Assembly (NCBI GenBank): GCA_029942205.1
Contig: JAOZTL010000082.1
Location: forward strand, 1-7,615
Length of the DNA stretch: 7,615 nt
Direction of reading: 5' to 3'
From: Bacteroidales bacterium
Lineage (GTDB): Bacteria; Bacteroidota; Bacteroidia; Bacteroidales; JAOZTL01
The position numbers and the translations under genes are program-made. This document shows positions 7,070 to 7,615 of this stretch, piece by piece (positions within the stretch are counted from its first letter, which is position 1; the number at the start of each line of letters is the position of its first letter). The notes under the pieces were generated by a model, which saw only the letters and a list, made by a program, of their open reading frames with translations, searched no databases and was not told the DNA's origin.

Positions 7070-7450
7070 ATGTCTAAATGTCAGGTAAAAACAGGAATGT
7101 TTGTATTGAAAGAATGTGGAAATGCAGCTCATGCAAAGTGTGATGACTGCGGAGTATTCATTTGTAGTAAACATGGAAAACAAGATGGACCAAAAATAGT
7201 TTGTGTACAATGTTATGCCAAAAATCATGCACAAGATTTTGAAAAACCTAAATATAAAGAACAAACTTACCGAGAATGGGAAAATGGCTCATTTTCAAAC
7301 TATTCGCAATGGTATTTTATGACTCGATATAGCTTTCATTCGAGTAGTCATTATCGCCCTTTCGATGAAGATGATTATTCTAATTTCGATCATGGAAGTG
7401 AAGACGAATTTATTGACGATACGGACGGAGGTAGTTTCTTTGATAGTTAA
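7070..7450 (+). CDS. Small cysteine-rich, probable zinc-binding protein with acidic tail
   Basis: This 126-residue protein has no N-terminal signal or membrane helix. Its first half holds C4, C16, H21, C24, C27, C32, H35, C45, C48 and H53. The core CDDCGVFICSKHG...IVCVQC fits the pattern C-x2-C-x4-C-x2-H-x9-C-x2-C, as in B-box-like or treble-clef zinc modules, so one or two zinc ions are likely. The second half has no cysteine. It is aromatic (QWYFMTRYSFHSSSHYRPF, 80-98) and then strongly acidic (about 99-119), suggesting a flexible protein-interaction tail. I chose ATG 7070 over an in-frame TTG at 7046. The ATG gives a clean 10-base gap after the preceding stop, whereas the TTG would overlap that gene and add eight residues upstream of MSKC. 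Its function is unknown, and its only visible partner is the membrane protein just upstream. Confidence 0.78.
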   Translation: MSKCQVKTGMFVLKECGNAAHAKCDDCGVFICSKHGKQDGPKIVCVQCYAKNHAQDFEKPKYKEQTYREWENGSFSNYSQWYFMTRYSFHSSSHYRPFDEDDYSNFDHGSEDEFIDDTDGGSFFDS

Positions 7451-7488
7451 GATCTTCGACCTAATTTGATGTTGCTTACGCAAATTTA
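7447..7488 (+). repeat. Structured repeat copy B
   Basis: This copy starts in the final codons of the zinc-protein gene. It reads TTAAG, a stem AGATC 7450-7454 with GACCT 7458-7462 (one A-C mismatch, TTC loop), then AATT and TGATGTTGCTTACG (7467-7480), then CAAATTTA. It shares 14 identical bases in a row with copy A and is the inverted partner of copy C. The stem begins inside the stop codon. There is no T-run after the stem, so it is a poor terminator. Confidence 0.7.
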
Positions 7489-7497
7489 TAAATTTTG
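7465..7497 (+). promoter_or_regulatory. Possible Bacteroidota-type promoter inside copy B
   Basis: TTTG at 7465-7468 is followed after 20 bases by TAAATTTTG (7489-7497). The known Bacteroides consensus is TTTG, about 19-21 bases, then TAnnTTTG. Here one extra base separates TA and TTTG, so the fit is imperfect. It would drive the gene that may begin at 7602. Copies A and C do not preserve the -7 part. Confidence 0.25.
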
Positions 7498-7510
7498 AGG
7501 GTTCAGTAAT

Positions 7511-7529
7511 ATACAAAATTGTATGTTTA
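7511..7529 (+). repeat. Short direct repeat block, right copy, with dyad
   Basis: ATACAA 7511-7516 and TTGTAT 7519-7524 form a 14-base dyad. ACAAAATT-GTATGTTTA (7513-7529) matches the block at 4845-4865 except for four extra bases there. It could be an operator ahead of the gene beginning near 7602. Confidence 0.4.
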
Positions 7530-7549
7530 CTTTCTGATAAGTTCTTGGT

Positions 7550-7564
7550 TGTAAATGTTTTACA
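7550..7564 (+). promoter_or_regulatory. Small hairpin in the spacer before 7602
   Basis: TGTAAA (7550-7555), TGT, TTTACA (7559-7564) form a perfect six-pair stem with a three-base loop. The loop is not GAA, and the stem ends 37 bases before the possible ATG, unlike the two leader hairpins described earlier. It could be a dyad operator; nothing else supports a role. Confidence 0.3.
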
Positions 7565-7601
7565 CAAGAGCGTAAACAATATTAAATAAATCGCAGTTAT
7601 T

Positions 7602-7615
7602 ATGGATGAAAAATA
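7602..7615 (+). CDS. Possible start of a following gene, cut by the window edge
   Basis: ATG at 7602 opens a frame reading MDEK before the sequence ends. It is preceded by a typical AT-rich spacer with dyads and a possible promoter. Too little is present to identify a product or to be sure this is a real start. Confidence 0.3.

Noticed and set aside
7450..7470. Repeat copy B as the terminator of the plus-strand run
   Set aside because: The stem is five pairs with a mismatch and is followed by AATTTGATG rather than a T-run.
4902..7488. The inverted pair C/B as terminal repeats of a transposon
   Set aside because: No transposase or recombinase gene lies between them, and I see no matching target-site duplication outside the repeats. 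A third copy outside the block also argues for a dispersed element.

Overview
The window is very AT-rich. It looks like a chromosomal segment from a member of the Bacteroidota, probably a Cytophagales-like gliding or marine bacterium. That placement rests on three things: AT-rich spacers without clear Shine-Dalgarno sequences, A-rich stretches just before start codons, and TPR/coiled-coil/SpoIIE phosphatases with the 'KDSIQYAR.IQ.A.LP' junction common in that phylum. The genus is a guess.

Layout. Positions 1-166 hold the 3' end of mnmA (tRNA 2-thiouridylase) on the plus strand. It converges, with a 17-base gap, on a minus-strand pair of paralogous PP2C/SpoIIE-type phosphatases (4340-2208, then 2211-184). 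The upstream gene encodes a six-helix membrane protein with a HAMP linker. The downstream gene encodes a secreted-N-terminus TPR protein with one membrane helix. The stop of the first overlaps the TTG start of the second in a TTGA junction, so they are probably co-transcribed and translationally coupled. Both would couple an outside or membrane signal to dephosphorylation of an unknown cytosolic phosphoprotein.

A 612-base divergent spacer (4341-4952) separates this pair from a plus-strand run. The run is a family-4 glycosyltransferase (4953-6131), an unrecognised two-helix membrane protein (6217-7059) and a small cysteine-rich, probably zinc-binding protein with an acidic tail (7070-7450). 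The last two are 10 bases apart and look like one functional unit of unknown role. A further plus-strand gene may begin at 7602.

The most unusual content is non-coding. A short structured repeat is present three times clearly (4656-4694, 4902-4937, 7447-7488) and a fourth time in diverged form (4346-4397). It consists of a small hairpin with a C-GAA-G (or CTTCG) apex followed by TGATGTTGCTTACG. The stem bases differ between copies in a compensating way. Two copies form an inverted pair around the glycosyltransferase, membrane protein and zinc protein genes. A second short block, ACAAAATT...GTATGTTTA, is also shared between the spacers upstream of 4953 and of 7602. The leaders of the glycosyltransferase and membrane-protein genes both carry a GAA-loop hairpin ending exactly 16 bases before the ATG, followed by the same 10-mer TAAAAACAAA.
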